A DNA stretch of 64,000 nt. Origin: Gautieria morchelliformis (lineage: Eukaryota; Basidiomycota; Agaricomycetes; Gomphales; Gomphaceae). The stretch's first letter is position 1; each line of letters opens with the position of its first letter. The translations under genes were made by a program, and so were the position numbers. Shown here piece after piece: positions 10,517 through 21,802 of the stretch. The notes beneath the pieces were generated by a model. It did not search any database. It saw only the letters and a list, made by a program, of their open reading frames with translations, and had not been told where the DNA came from. The DNA is taken from the NCBI GenBank assembly GCA_015179125.1, contig WHVA01000133.1, forward strand, positions 170,945-234,944. Direction: 5' to 3'.

Positions 10517-11705
10517 TTAAGTGTTTAAAAATGAAGCACATACCAGTGGGCTTTTGTTGCCATGACTAGACAGTGGGTGTAAGTTCAAATCTTGCACAAA
10601 TGCATCACAATCCACATTAATGAGGTCCAAGAATAAGTGCTGCAGCAGCCAGATATGGTGAGTATTACCGCGGTCTAACCAATATATTCTTTCTAATCGC
10701 ATGAAAAAACCTTGCCATTGCCAAACGAATTGCTTTGCAACTTCAACCCAGAGGCTTTCTATATGGCTGATATAGGTAGATCTAATTCCTGCATCAAATA
10801 AAGTAATACTAGAATTAAACACAGTACTTATGACCCCCACAAGGAGCTACGCCCGACACCTTTATGCATTATCATCCAGACCGCCACATGAACATTTCCA
10901 CCCCCTCGATCACCACAAACATGTGAAGGGCATCCAAATTTCTGAATGCTGTCCAAAAACAGCTCAAGAACAGTTGTAGCATGGTTATTTGTGCTTTCCT
11001 GAAGGCCAGTAACATGCAAATTGAATGTAAATTTGTGTTTCCAAATGAATAGTGCACTTACAACATGATCGTGACCATCGATCATTCCATGGATCACAAA
11101 TCCTCATTATATGAGTTTGTGATGGCTGTCAATGTGTATAATAGAGGCGCTGAATGACGAGAAACATATTTATGATGTAGAATAGCATCTTGGTGTCTTA
11201 GTACGTGGCCTAAACAGTCAATACACTTAAATGAATTTTGCACATGGTGCCGCTGTATTTTCAGGCTATGATGTCGAAGGAACCCAGTTGCATAAACCCC
11301 ATTTCCCATAGCTTGTAAATAAGCATGTTTTGGTGAATCCCCAAGACTGAAGCAAGTTGACTGCGACTGAGATGACAGTTGGCTGAAACAGCCTGTTGAA
11401 GCCAGGTGAGGTTGATTTTTTTTTTTGGTCGTCCAACCAGCCCAGTATGAGGCGCTGTGACTATACCTGCTTGTGGCACTGCAAAGTATTCCTATCACAT
11501 AAGGAAGTTTATGAGTATTGCAGTAGAGAGCAATACTATTCAAATCAATATGAAAACTTACTCCTTTTCTGGGGCTTTGAAAGCAGCTCACAGAGCTACT
11601 AACACTTTTCCCAGAACATTAGTACCATCCTCAAGCCAATCTGTTGGAATATCCTCAGCCAACAATCCAATATATAATGGGAAATTTTGATTTTGAGGAT
11701 GATCT
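10517..11705 (-). pseudogene. Integrase-core (rve-like) gene relic
   Basis: Three frames on the minus strand together resemble a multicopy agaricomycete integrase-core protein. The N-terminal part (11700-11260) includes IPTDWLEDGTNVLG and a helix-turn-helix-like LSRSQLASVLGIHQNML. The middle (11097-10840) reads VIHGMIDGHDHVVSAL, then ELFLDSIQKFGCPSHVCGDRGG (the second Asp region of a D,D,E core). The end (10800-10560) reads SHIESLWVEVAKQFVWQWQ (the Glu region) and HIWLLQHLFLDLINVDC. Frameshifts and stops separate the blocks, so it is dead. The e2 retrotransposon (11706) is inserted at its upstream end, and the minus-strand frame at 18917-19283 may be the detached 5' part. Family assignment is from memory. 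Confidence 0.6.
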
Positions 11706-12183
11706 TGTCAGGGGACACCCTGTTTTCCATTTCCAGTTCTGACACCACACCCAGTTCCGACTCCGCTTCCGGTTCCGATTCCATCTCCGCCTCCACTTTC
11801 GGAAATGATTCCGCTCCTGGGAGAACTTCCACCAGTTCTGTTTGCCTTGCCAGTTCCACTCCAATTTCCGACTTCCACTCTCGGAACAGTGTCGGAAATC
11901 AAGCGACTCACGTAATGGGTGGCATCAAGGGTCGATCAAGGGTCAGGGAGGTCAGGGGGATGCAGGGATGATGGCAGGTGCCAAGTGTTGTCCCTTGCTG
12001 CGCAGTGTAGTATAATACAGGCTCGCTGACATTGGGGGTCCTTAGACCTTTCTCTTTGGATTTCCCCTTGTCAGGTGAGAATCCCCTCTCTTGTATACTC
12101 TGTTCATTTATACATTCTTTGGATTTCCCCTTGTCAGTTGTGTGGTAGTGTGATCTCCACAACTAGCCAGGGTTGCCCTTACA
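11706..12183 (+). repeat. e2 5' LTR
   Basis: 478-bp LTR starting TGTCAGGGGACACC and ending CCCTTACA. TATAATA lies at 12011-12017. The self-primer sequence at 12044-12053 carries one substitution (AGACCTTTCT instead of AGACTTTTCT), which would weaken pairing with the primer site. The 3' LTR retains the intact version. Confidence 0.93.
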
Positions 12184-12370
12184 GCAGAAAAGTCTCTTCC
12201 CTAGAGGACCGGCGGTCGTACTGCGTGTTGCATTCGCCATAGGTGCGTTCGGAATCGGAGACAGCGACTCGGAGATCACAACCTCTTCCGCGCACACGGC
12301 ATACGACAATCCCTCTTCTTACGTCGAGCTCCCAACCCCGGAAATCCCGTCCCATATTTCTCCTTCTGAC

Positions 12371-14014
12371 ATGGATCCGGACGATCGTCTTCGGAATATG
12401 GAGGAGGAATTGACACGGAACCGGATGAAGACCGACGCGATTGAAACAGCCTTGCAAACGATTTTGGCTAAGTTAGATATTCCACAAAATGGTGGAAATG
12501 CAATGTTGGATGAGCCGGATTTCGGAAAAGTGGAACTAGCGGAAGAGAGGATGTCTGCGAAGTTGGCAAAGGTCAAACCCGCAACTCCGGCGGACTTTGA
12601 CGGAGATCAGGAGAACGGACGCGCATTCTTCAACACATGTAGCATCTACTTCGCAATTGTCGGAGACCTCTTTCCGAACGACCAGGCTCGGATTCACTGG
12701 GCATTGTCCTTTTTCAAGTCGGACCGCGCAGCCTGTTTTGCAAACAAGGTGATCTGACATGAAGCAAAGGGCAAGGGGAACTACTTCCGAGACTGGGACG
12801 CTGTCAGGGGACACCCTGTTTTCCATTTCCAGTTCCGACTCCATTTCCGACTCCGCTTCCGATTCCGATTCCATCTCCGCCTCCGCTCTCGGAAATGATT
12901 CCGCTTCTGGGAGAACTTCCACCAGTTCTGTTCGCCTTCCCAGTTCCACTCCAATTTCCGAGTTCCACCCTCGGAACAGTGTCGGAAATCAAGCGACTCG
13001 CGTAATAGGTGACATCAAGGGTCGATCAAGGGTCAGGGAGGTGCAGGGTTGATGGCGGGTGCCAAGCATTGTCCCTGGCTGCGCAGCGTAGTATAATACG
13101 GGCTCGCTGACATTGGGGGTCCTTAGACTTTTCTCTTTGGATTTCCCCTTGTCAGGTGAGAATCCCCTCTCTTGTATGCTCTGTTCATTTATACAGACTT
13201 TGGATTTCCCCTTGTCAGTTGTGTGGTAGTGTGATCTCCACAACTAGCCAGGGTTGCCCTTACAGACGCCTTCGAGAAAACATTTTCTGACCAGTTCTGC
13301 CCAAAAAATGAGCAGCTAACAGCCCTTACGAAGCTCGATTGGACCAGCTGGTACCAGGCCAAGGATCCAGTCGATGACTACATCGACCGCTTCCAGGAGC
13401 TCAACGACCTTGCGGAGTATGACGACGACAAGACGATCGTCATCAAATTCCGATGAGGGCTTGATCCGACACTCCAGAACCAAGTTGCGCTGCTTGGGGA
13501 TGGAGCTCCGGATTTCGATGACCCGGAAGGGTGGTACCAAGCGGCGCGGAGGGTGTCCCGAAACAGGGAAGCAAATGAGGCCTTCGTGGAGACAAACCGG
13601 AACATGACACGCAGTTCCGCTCGTCCTACTCCACCTGTGCCAAAACCCGGAAGTGCATTCGTTCCCCCACGGAAAATGTTTCCGACGGTTGCTCCGCCTG
13701 CTCCTATTAGGAACCCTAGCCCCCCTCCCTCTAAGAGTGGCCCTGCCCCAATGGATGTTGACCGCATGCACGGAAAAGGCCACGGAACCATCACCGGTTT
13801 CCGATGCCGACAACCAGGCCACTATGCCCACGAGTGCCCCCAAGCCTTCGACATCTGGCTTATGACCACGGAGGAGAAACTTGAGCTCCTTCCAGAGTTC
13901 CTCGCACTCGCGGACATAAGCGGAGTGCCCACTGCGGAAGGAATTTCCGAAAATGCGGAACATGGTGCATCGGAAGTGGAAGATGCATCGGATTTTGTGA
14001 CACGCAGCGGGTGA
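12371..14014 (+). pseudogene. gag: e2 gag, split by a solo LTR
   Basis: Nucleocapsid/capsid gene corresponding to e3 gag. The first part is 12371-12801, starting at the family ATG (SDMDPDD). It is cut by a solo LTR and resumes at 13265 with AFEKTFSDQFCPKNE. In-frame stops occur at 12755-12757 and 13454-13456. Both are CGA to TGA relative to e3. The zinc knuckle is altered: GFRCRQPGHYAHEC has lost its first Cys. The gag stop overlaps the pol frame start at 14011. Confidence 0.88.
12802..13264 (+). repeat. Solo LTR (463-bp subfamily) nested in e2 gag
   Basis: An LTR of the same 463-bp subfamily as e3, starting TGTCAGGGG and ending CCTTACA. It is flanked by a perfect 5-bp duplication GACGC (12797-12801 and 13265-13269). 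Gag reads on across the site, so this was an insertion followed by LTR-LTR recombination. It postdates e2. Confidence 0.95.
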
Positions 14015-17000
14015 GATGTGTGCCCCTGCTGCCTGTACATAACCGGTTTGCCTGTCTTGAAGTAGAGAATGAAAAGCCCCCACTCCCCTCACTTCGTACA
14101 GACCCACCGGATAAAGTCACACAAAAGCCAAATCCGACACCCCATCCATCTCACATCCGCCCTTGGGAGAGACGCCTCCCGAAGCGCTATGTTGTTGCTG
14201 CCACCCCGGGCCCCAAGTCACTAGTCATTAAGGTGGAGATCCAGATGACAGATACAGCGGAAGTCAAATCCGGACCCGCCCTTGTCGATTGCGGGGCCAC
14301 TGGTCAGTTTATGGACCGGGACTATGCGGAACGGAACCGACTGACTACACGGAAGTTGCAACGTGCAATCCCGGTGTTCAATGTGGATGGAAGCCCCAAC
14401 GAGTCAGGGTCCATCACAGAGATAGTAGACACAATTCTCCACTACGACGGACACACAGAACGCACTTCCTTTGCAGTCACCAGCCTGGGGAAGCAAGACA
14501 TCATCCTCGGGTTTACCTGGCTTCAGGAGCACAACCCTGAGATCAATTGGCAGACTCGGAAGATACTGATGAGTAGATGCCCAGCCAAGTGTCACATGTG
14601 CCGGTCGGAAGTGCGGAAGGAGTGCCAGGAGCAGCGGAAGACCGAATGGCTCATACAGACATGTCGTTCTGGCCCCCATCCACTGCTTGCAGAAGAAGAC
14701 TCAGAAGCGGAATTTGAACCGGATCCCATTTCCAATTCCAATTCCAATTCCGACTCAGACGTCATCTGACTCAGCCTGGAAGAGACTCTGGCGGAGAGGG
14801 AGCGCTTGGTGTACGTAAACCTTCCACTGGAAGCGGAACACATCCGCGCCACCGGAAACATTTCGCAGCGCCTTGCTGAAGCCCCCAAGAAGCATGATAA
14901 AGCGGCGGTGGAAATTCCGGAGTACCTGCGGGAGTTCGAGGACGTCTTTCCCAAGGAGTCATTTGATGCCCTGCCTCCGCGAAAGCTTTGGGACCATGCC
15001 ATCGAGTTGGAGCCTGGGTCAAAGCCCACCAACTGCAAGGTCTACCTGCTGTCACCCAAGGAGCAGGTAGAGCTCGATGCATTCCTTGCGGAAAACCTCC
15101 GTACAGGGAGGATCCGCCCCTCCAAGTCACCCATGGTATCTCTGGTGTTCTTCATCAAGAAGAAGGACGGCTCGCTCAGACTTGTGCAGGATTACCAGGC
15201 CTTGAATGCGATCACGATCAAGAACTGGTACCCCATTCCACTCATTTCCAAACTGATCACACAACTCCGTGGGGCAAGGTACTTCACTAAGCTGGATGTC
15301 CACTGGGGCTTCAATCATGTTCGGATCCGGGAGGGGGACGAGTGGAAGGCCGCATTCCGCACCAACCGAGGACTCTTTGAGTCACAGGTCATGTTCTTTG
15401 GCCTCACCAACAGTCCTGCCACATTCCAGACGATGATGAATGACATCTTCCGTGACATGATAGCAGAAGGGGTTGTCTGCGTCTACCTCGATGACATCCT
15501 CTGTTGGGTGCATTTATGCTCCTGCACCAAAATCAAGCATAATATATTCAATTTGTTGTATGGTTTTTTCAATCTCTTCTCACATTGTTCTTGTACCATG
15601 CATCCATTTCTCTGATTATTTTCGAAGTTTTCCAGTCACTCCCTACCTCTCCATTTCATTTTGTTATTTCTACATTCACAAGCGGCTGCACCCAGCGGAG
15701 TCTGAAATGACTTCGACGCGCGAGCTATTGGGCACTAAAGGGCCGGGTAGTAGTACATGCACAGTGAGACAGATTTCCCCCTCTCTCAGTGACAACTAAA
15801 TTCACTGAGAGAGGCAAGTAAATTAGTCTAGTGTTCTTTCGATTTATTGACCTAGAAATTCTCTGTAGTGAATTAATTTCTAGGTAGTGTATAATATATT
15901 TATAGTGACAACTAAATTCACTGAGAGAGTGAATTAATTTCTAGTCTATTCTTTTGAGCAACAAGTCCATACCTACTGCCTAAAATTCCTGTGCTCTACA
16001 TCCTCATCTTCACAAAAACAATGTCCGAACATCGGGAAGTCGTGCGGAGAGTGCTGGAACGGCTCCGGGAGTACAACCTGTCTCAAGCCGGAAAAGTGCG
16101 AATTTGAGCGGACACAGATAGAGTATCTTGGGGTGATTGTGTCGGAAGGAAAGGTGGAAATGGACCCAGTCAAAGCTTCCGGTGTATCAGATTGGCCCGT
16201 GCCGCGGAACAAGAAGGAGGTCCAGTCCTTCATTGGGTTTGTCAATTTCTACCGGCGGTTCATCAAGGACTTCTCCTGCCACGCCTATGCCCTCTTCGAC
16301 CTCACCAAGAAGGAGGTGGGGTGGCGGTGGGGAGAGCCGGAACAGGCCTCCTTTGACAAACTCAAGGAGCTGATCACTTCTGCCATGGTCCTGATCTTTC
16401 CTGACGACTCTCGCCCTTATCGAGTCAAGGCGGATTCTTCCGACACAGCTACTGGAGCGGTCTTGTCGCAACAGTCATCGGAAGATGGTGGGGGTGGCAT
16501 CCGATTGCCTTTTTCTCTAAAAGCCTTAGTCCGGTCGAGCGGAACTATGAGATCCACGACAAGGAGATGCTGGCAATCATCCAAGCGCTGGAGGAGTGGC
16601 GACACTTCCTCGAGGGTGCTCTATGCCCATTTGAGATCTGGACAGACCACAAGAACCTCGAGTATTTCTGCACATCTAAGAAGTTGAACCGACGACAAGC
16701 ACGGTGGTCCCTACACCTGTCCCGGTTTGACTTCATGCTCCACCACCGCCCCAGCCGCACCATGGGCAATCCCGATGCCCTATCCCGCCGTGCGGATCAT
16801 GGAAGCGGAAGTGGAGACAACGCTGATATGACACTACTCCGCCCAAGTCTCTTTGCAATCCGTGCCCTCGAAGGAGTGACTGCAGTTGGGGCGGAAGCGG
16901 AAATGCTCCGGGACATCCGGAGGCAGTACCGGAATGGAGAGAAGGAGGAGTCGGTGGTGAAGGCGGTGGAGGAACTTGGAAAGGGCACTCACGGTCTGTA

Positions 17001-18648
17001 CGGGCAGCGGAATGGTTGGAACGTGATGGGCTGCTCCACTTCAGAGGCAAGGTCTATGTTCCAAGTGGGGCGGCCTCCGCCGCCGCATCGTGTCCCAGCA
17101 CCATGACACACGGGTCGCTGGGCATGCTGGCAGGTGGAAGACGCTGGAGTTAGTGGCTCGGAACTACTGGTGGCCTCAGATGTCCCGCTACATTGGACAG
17201 TACGTAAAGACATGTGACCTTTGTCTCCGAACCAAAGCGCAACGACATCCGCCCGTCGGAGAACTTGTTCCACTCCCGATTCCAGAATCCCGCTGGGACA
17301 CCATCAGTGTCAACTTCATCATTGAACTCCCAGAGTCTCATGGCTACGACGCGATCATGAACATCGTGGACTCGGTAAGCAAGGTGTCCCACTTCATTCC
17401 AATGCACACGACGATCACAGCCCTCGGAGCGGCCCGCCTGTTCCTTGCCCATGTCTGGAAGTTGCATGGGCTCCCGAAGCAAGTCGTTTCCGACCGTGGT
17501 CCGCAGTTTGTCGCGGAACTGACTCAGGAACTCTACCGCCTGCTTGGCATAAAGCTGGCTACCACCACAGCATACCATCCGCAGGGCGACGGACAGACGG
17601 AAGGGTCAATCAGGAGTTGGAGCAATATCTCCGCCTCTTTGTCAATGAGAGGCAGGATGACTGGGATGAGTTACTTCCACTGGCGGAATTCCAATACAAC
17701 AACCATGTACATTCCACCACACAACAGACTCCCTTCATGCTTGACTCCGGAAGACACCCGCGGATGGGCTTCGAGCCATGCCAGGCAGAGTCCCGACTCA
17801 AGACAGTCAATGAGTTCCGAGACCGCATGGACTCCACCTTTCGGAAGCCAAGTCGGCCCTTGTGAAGGCCAAGGATGACATGGCAAGGTACTACAACCAA
17901 CACCGGGTTCCTGCCCCAGAGTACCAAGTCGGAGACAAAGTGTATCTAGATGCAAGTGACATCCGCACCACGCGCACTTCGCAGAAGCTTGCCCACCGCT
18001 ACCTTGGGCCCTTCAGTGATGTGGAGGGTTGGACGGAATGCATACCGCCTCCAACTTCCGATGTCCATGTCCCGCCTCCACCCCGTCTTCAACGTGGTGA
18101 AGTTACTCCCTACTCTTGAGGACCCAATTCCAGGTCGGAAGGCTCATCTGCCACCTCCACCAGAAATTGTAGATGGGGAAGAGCACTATGTGGTGGAATG
18201 GATCCTGGACAGCCGGTTTGTGCGAGGACGACTCCAATTCCTTGTGAAATGGGAAGGGTATGGGTATGAGGAGAATTCGTGGGTCCCAGAGCAAGATGTC
18301 TCTGCTCCAGACAAACTCCGCGAGTTCTATAGGACACACCCTGGTGCCCCTCGCCGAATCCGCTCACTGGCATTTCAATCCCTCGTGTCCCGTGCTTCGA
18401 GGACGCAGCACGCTAGAGGGGGGGTGATGTCAGGGGACACCCTGTTTCCATTTCCAGTTCCGACACCACACCCAGTTCCGACTCCATTTCCTACTCCGGT
18501 TCCGGTTCCGATTCCATCTCCTCCTCCGCTTTCGGAAATGATTCCGCTCCTGGGAGAACTTCCACCAGTTCTGTTTGCCTTGCCAGTTCCACTCCAATTT
18601 CCGACTTCCACTCTTGGAACAGTGTCGGAAATCAAGCGACTCGCGTAA
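14011..18648 (+). pseudogene. pol: e2 pol, multiply broken
   Basis: The same domain order as e3 pol: protease LVDCGATG, RT YLDDIL, RNase H, HHCC zinc, integrase core, chromodomain (FLVKWEGYGYEENSW). A stop at 14767-14769 (CGA to TGA), the 496-bp insertion right after YLDDIL, a two-base loss near 16080, a G-run change near 16490 and a one-base loss near 17600 kill it. The final frame stops at 18646-18648, inside the 3' LTR. Confidence 0.9.
15494..16005. mobile_element. 496-bp non-coding insertion with 8-bp TSD
   Basis: Compared with e1 and e3, the RT gene of e2 is interrupted after GATGACATCCTC. ACATCCTC is repeated on both sides (15494-15501 and 15998-16005), so the insert is 15502-15997. 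It encodes nothing recognisable. It contains a perfect hairpin near 15782-15815 (CTCTCTCAGTG...CACTGAGAGAG). A 25-nt segment beginning GTGACAACTAAATTCACT is repeated near 15904, and GAATTAATTTCTAG occurs twice. Terminal inverted repeats are not obvious (start TGTTGGGTGC, end GTGCTCT). An 8-bp duplication fits hAT- or KDZ-type non-autonomous elements, but the family is unknown. Confidence 0.8.
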
Positions 18649-18916
18649 TGGGTGGCATCAAGGGTCGATCAAGGGTCAGGGAGGTCAGGGGGATGCAGGG
18701 TTGATGGTGGGTGCCAAGTGTTGTCCCTTGCTGCGCAGCGTAGTATAATACGGGCTTGCTGACATTGGGGGTCCTTAGACTTTTCTCTTTGGATTTCCCC
18801 TTGTCAGGTGAGAATCCCCTCTCTTGTATACTCTGTTCATTTATACATTCTTTGGATTTCCCCTTCTCAGTTGTGTGGTAGTGTGATCTCCACAACTAGC
18901 CAGGGTTGCCCTTACA
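18428..18916 (+). repeat. e2 3' LTR
   Basis: 489-bp LTR beginning TGTCAGGGGACACCCTG and ending CCCTTACA, directly followed by the TSD GATCT. It keeps TATAATA and the intact AGACTTTTCT motif. It is slightly longer than the 5' LTR because of changes in the TTCCGA-type hexamer tract. Confidence 0.93.
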
Positions 18917-19320
18917 GATCTATATGAAATTGGAGGCCCAAGGGGTTATGGTTGTCTTGGCACAGGAGCTGTAAGGAGCTGTTAACGGTCTCTGAAATAA
19001 CCTGATACCCTTGAAGAACCTTGTGGTTTGGATGCTCTGGAACATGGAGAGGTGGGAACACCTGTGGCAAGGCCATGGGGCCATGAACAAAGAGTCGGAC
19101 TTCCAATACCTTCGCTTTGCTATGTCGATGGCAGCTCCCACTCACCATGAAAGGTTTTACTGGCATAATGGGTCTACTGTATCCTTGGTAGGTATGGATG
19201 ATTCTATCAAACATCCACCTCACTGATATCACTTTAGGTTGGAAACAAGCTATATAAACTTCATATGTCACTGCTAGAACCACATTCCATCATATTAAAA
19301 GACATGTTCACTATGCCAGG
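18917..19320 (-). other. Possible detached 5' part of the integrase-core relic
   Basis: A minus-strand frame is open across most of this stretch (19283 down to the e2 boundary). Its position, on the far side of the e2 insertion from the integrase relic at 10517-11705, suggests it was contiguous with it before e2 inserted. No domain is recognisable, so this is positional inference only. Confidence 0.25.
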
Positions 19321-19990
19321 CGCTCCGGGCAGTATGGATGACCCAAGAACAGAGGGACTTACCGACAAAAATCCCATAAAAATAGGACATCCATTCTCAC
19401 CGGAGAAATTGGACAATCTCCTGGGCTGGTTTCACTGGTAAGTGCCCTGTTCAAATTCTTTCCAGAGCGTGCCTAACTAACTAGAGTCAGAATTGTTCCC
19501 TTATCCCCCTCTGTGGCAGCTCTCACTGACATATTAGAGCTTGGCTCATTTTGGAATGGGATTGTGCATGAAGTTTCGCTATTCAGGCCTTACCATCTCC
19601 TGAAATAGGTTTTACGCTGGCTCATAAGCTGTCATTGGGCATCAGCTACCGGATCCATGACTGGATAGAGCCCTTGTTCCGACTGCTTATGGAAACACTG
19701 TCCCAACAATTCACTCTTGAGGATTCGGCACTACTCGGCCAACAGATCATGATGGTAATAATGACTAGCCAAGCTGCCATTCGTCACCACAGACTGCTTG
19801 TCGCATATAACCCGCTGAAACTGGACATGCCTGCAGAACATCACTGACAACCTGCCAGTGTAACTGGGAATCCGCTTGGTGGGATGGGCTCGCCTGCCAC
19901 TATCTACACCCTGATTACCCATGCTTGCCATAAGCGATACTTCATAAGCTAGAGAAGACATCTGTGGTGGGCATTACAATGTAATGCTGA
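19321..19990 (+). pseudogene. Decayed gene fragment of unknown function
   Basis: Short segments look protein-coding: MDDPRTEGLTDKNPIKIG then KLDNLLGWFHW before a GTAAGT donor, and after likely introns LSLGISYRIHDWIEPLFRLL and HHRLLVAYNPLKLD. The pattern recalls an agaricomycete family of unknown function with a conserved WIEP-x-FR motif. Frames shift between segments and no complete gene can be drawn. Confidence 0.3.
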
Positions 19991-20396
19991 CTACGAGGGA
20001 TAGAAACTATTAAAGTCCAACATGTGTTCAAGATGGAGGATGACATGAAGTAGGAGGCCCTTAAACAGGTCAAGGCTCTTGAGGGGACGGTGGTTAGGGT
20101 TCAGTGACTTCTTGATTCAGTGAATTATACAGTGTTTTCTTGACATGCATAGCATGTGTACCTTGTTGTGCAAATATCATAATATTGATCTTACTATAAT
20201 GTATTCATATTACAATCTACTAGGATATGTACTAAAAACATTGCACGCTAGATTAATATTGAATCTGAGTGTTGTGCACCTGACCTGAACCCTCCATGTG
20301 CATTCAGGTCATGCACGCACATGCAAAAAGACAATTATTGGGCACCACGTGAGGAGAAAAATACCTGGAATGGCGCAGGTGGGTCAGAATTTTTGT
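19991..20396. other. AT-rich intergenic stretch, nothing recognised
   Basis: No coding frame, RNA gene or boundary is visible. AT-rich DNA separates the gene debris on the left from the first kinase-array unit on the right. Confidence 0.4.
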
Positions 20397-21270
20397 GCAA
20401 ATGGGCCGTCGTACCAGCACGCATACATGAGGACTCTCGAGTCCACTGGCACAATTGGGCATATAAACAGGGCTCGACTGTGCTCACCTATAATGCGGAC
20501 AATTCGATGCACTGGGTGGGAGCCTGCAAGATGATGGTCGCCATGGCGGCGATGTCACTGCAACCCTTGGGTGGGTGATTCATCGTACACGCACAAGAGA
20601 TAGCCTGCAGGTGTGTGTCGGCTGACTTGCAGAAATAGTCCCTTCTGTTGGGAACTGATTCAGCTCCAGCATGCACTGGATCTGGATAGTCCAAAGGAGG
20701 GTGGCTAGCATGCCACCCATGCCAATGATGCTGGAATGATCTTGTTATAACAACACACACGCACGATGATCATGACCTGGGAAAATCGTCGTTCAAACGC
20801 CAGTCGATTTGTCTGTCTGTATAGGATAGCGATGTAGAGATTATAAGAACAGCATGGATGATGATGAATTGAACTTGCTTCGTGGCCTATCAAAAATCAC
20901 TGAGCACCTCAGCTTACCCTGTCTGGGGTGGCGGCTCCGTTCCAATGGCCTGGCTGCGCCTTAGTCAAGTTTCTGCCTCAGTGTTCGCTCGTTGGGACGG
21001 GGGGTGCTTTATGACGAGGCATTCGAGGTTGATGGGATGACGCCCTTGCTTGGCGACTTGGATTCTGCCCTTTGGCTTCCTGGCTGCCAAGAAGGCAAAG
21101 CACACAACACAGAAGAAACAGAAATAGCATACAAGTCTGCACATGTCTGTACAGTACACACTTGACTCGTAGGCCTGTGTCATGAGGCCGTGTTCACTCT
21201 TACATACTATTGTGAGCAAGGGTTCTTCCCGGCAGCACGCCAGCCCTCCCTCTAGTCTGCTGCAAAATTA
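20397..21270 (+). repeat. Kinase-array unit, 5' segment (copy 1)
   Basis: Matches 26940-27480 and 52732-53270. Shared landmarks are CGAGGACTCTCGAGTCCAC, the start of the kinase C-terminal exon sequence (GGAACTGATTCAGCTCC, GGATCTGGATAGTCC), TTTGTCTGTCTGTATAG and a conserved ATGGATGATGATGAATTG. The last opens a short frame MDDDELNLLR-x-LSKIT that stops in this copy. In effect this is the 3' end of a preceding kinase copy serving as leader for the next. Similarity ends near 21270, where the sequence switches to the zinc-motif pseudogene. Confidence 0.7.
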
Positions 21271-21802
21271 CGGAGCTGTGGGGAAAACCCCCGTGGCCAT
21301 CACCTGAGTTTCGGAATTGCCCGCTGCTCATAACCCTCATAACCCACAGGACATCATAATTGACTACCACTTTACATCAGGTGAGGGGCACATGCCGCCC
21401 AACGCATCAACACGTACATCATTCCTCATCTGCAGCAATGCCGTACAACTGCATCAGGTCTCATTATCTGTGTATCTAATCACCGCCAATATATTATTAG
21501 TTGTTCCAATGAGGCGTACATGTGTAGGGGTGCATGTTTCCAGAATGTCCGCTGAATACCTGCTTAAAAGCTGAAGCTACACTCCCATATCCTCCAGTGC
21601 ACTTGCTACAGCTTTCCTTTCCCACTAGCCCTTGACTTAACAAATGCTTGCTATGATCTGTATACACTATGCTTTGCTAGAATGTCACCTCTGACCGGCC
21701 TTCTTTCCTCCACCTTGTCACCTTATGTCACCCTTTTATCTCCTCTTCCCACTGTCACTTTCCTTCACTCTTTCAATCTCTAACCTATTTTCTTCTCATA
21801 TC

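Larger units (their letters stand above)
11706..18916 (+). mobile_element. Chromovirus copy e2, full-length relic with TSD GATCT
   Basis: Plus-strand element bounded by LTRs 11706-12183 and 18428-18916 and by a perfect 5-bp target-site duplication GATCT (11701-11705 and 18917-18921). Primer site AGAAAAGTCT lies at 12186-12195, and a polypurine run AGAGGGGGGG lies just before the 3' LTR. It is interrupted by a younger solo LTR (12802-13264, TSD GACGC) and a 496-bp insertion (15502-15997, TSD ACATCCTC). It has several stops and frameshifts, so it is the older, inactive relative of e1 and e3. Confidence 0.94.

Noticed and set aside
15782..15815. Perfect hairpin considered as a bacterial-type terminator
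   Set aside because: The sequence is eukaryotic, there is no T-run after the stem and it lies within an inserted element.
12371..18648. RIP-type mutation as the cause of e2 decay
   Set aside because: The stops traced are CpG transitions, not CpA. RIP is an ascomycete process, and the pattern fits methylation-linked deamination better.
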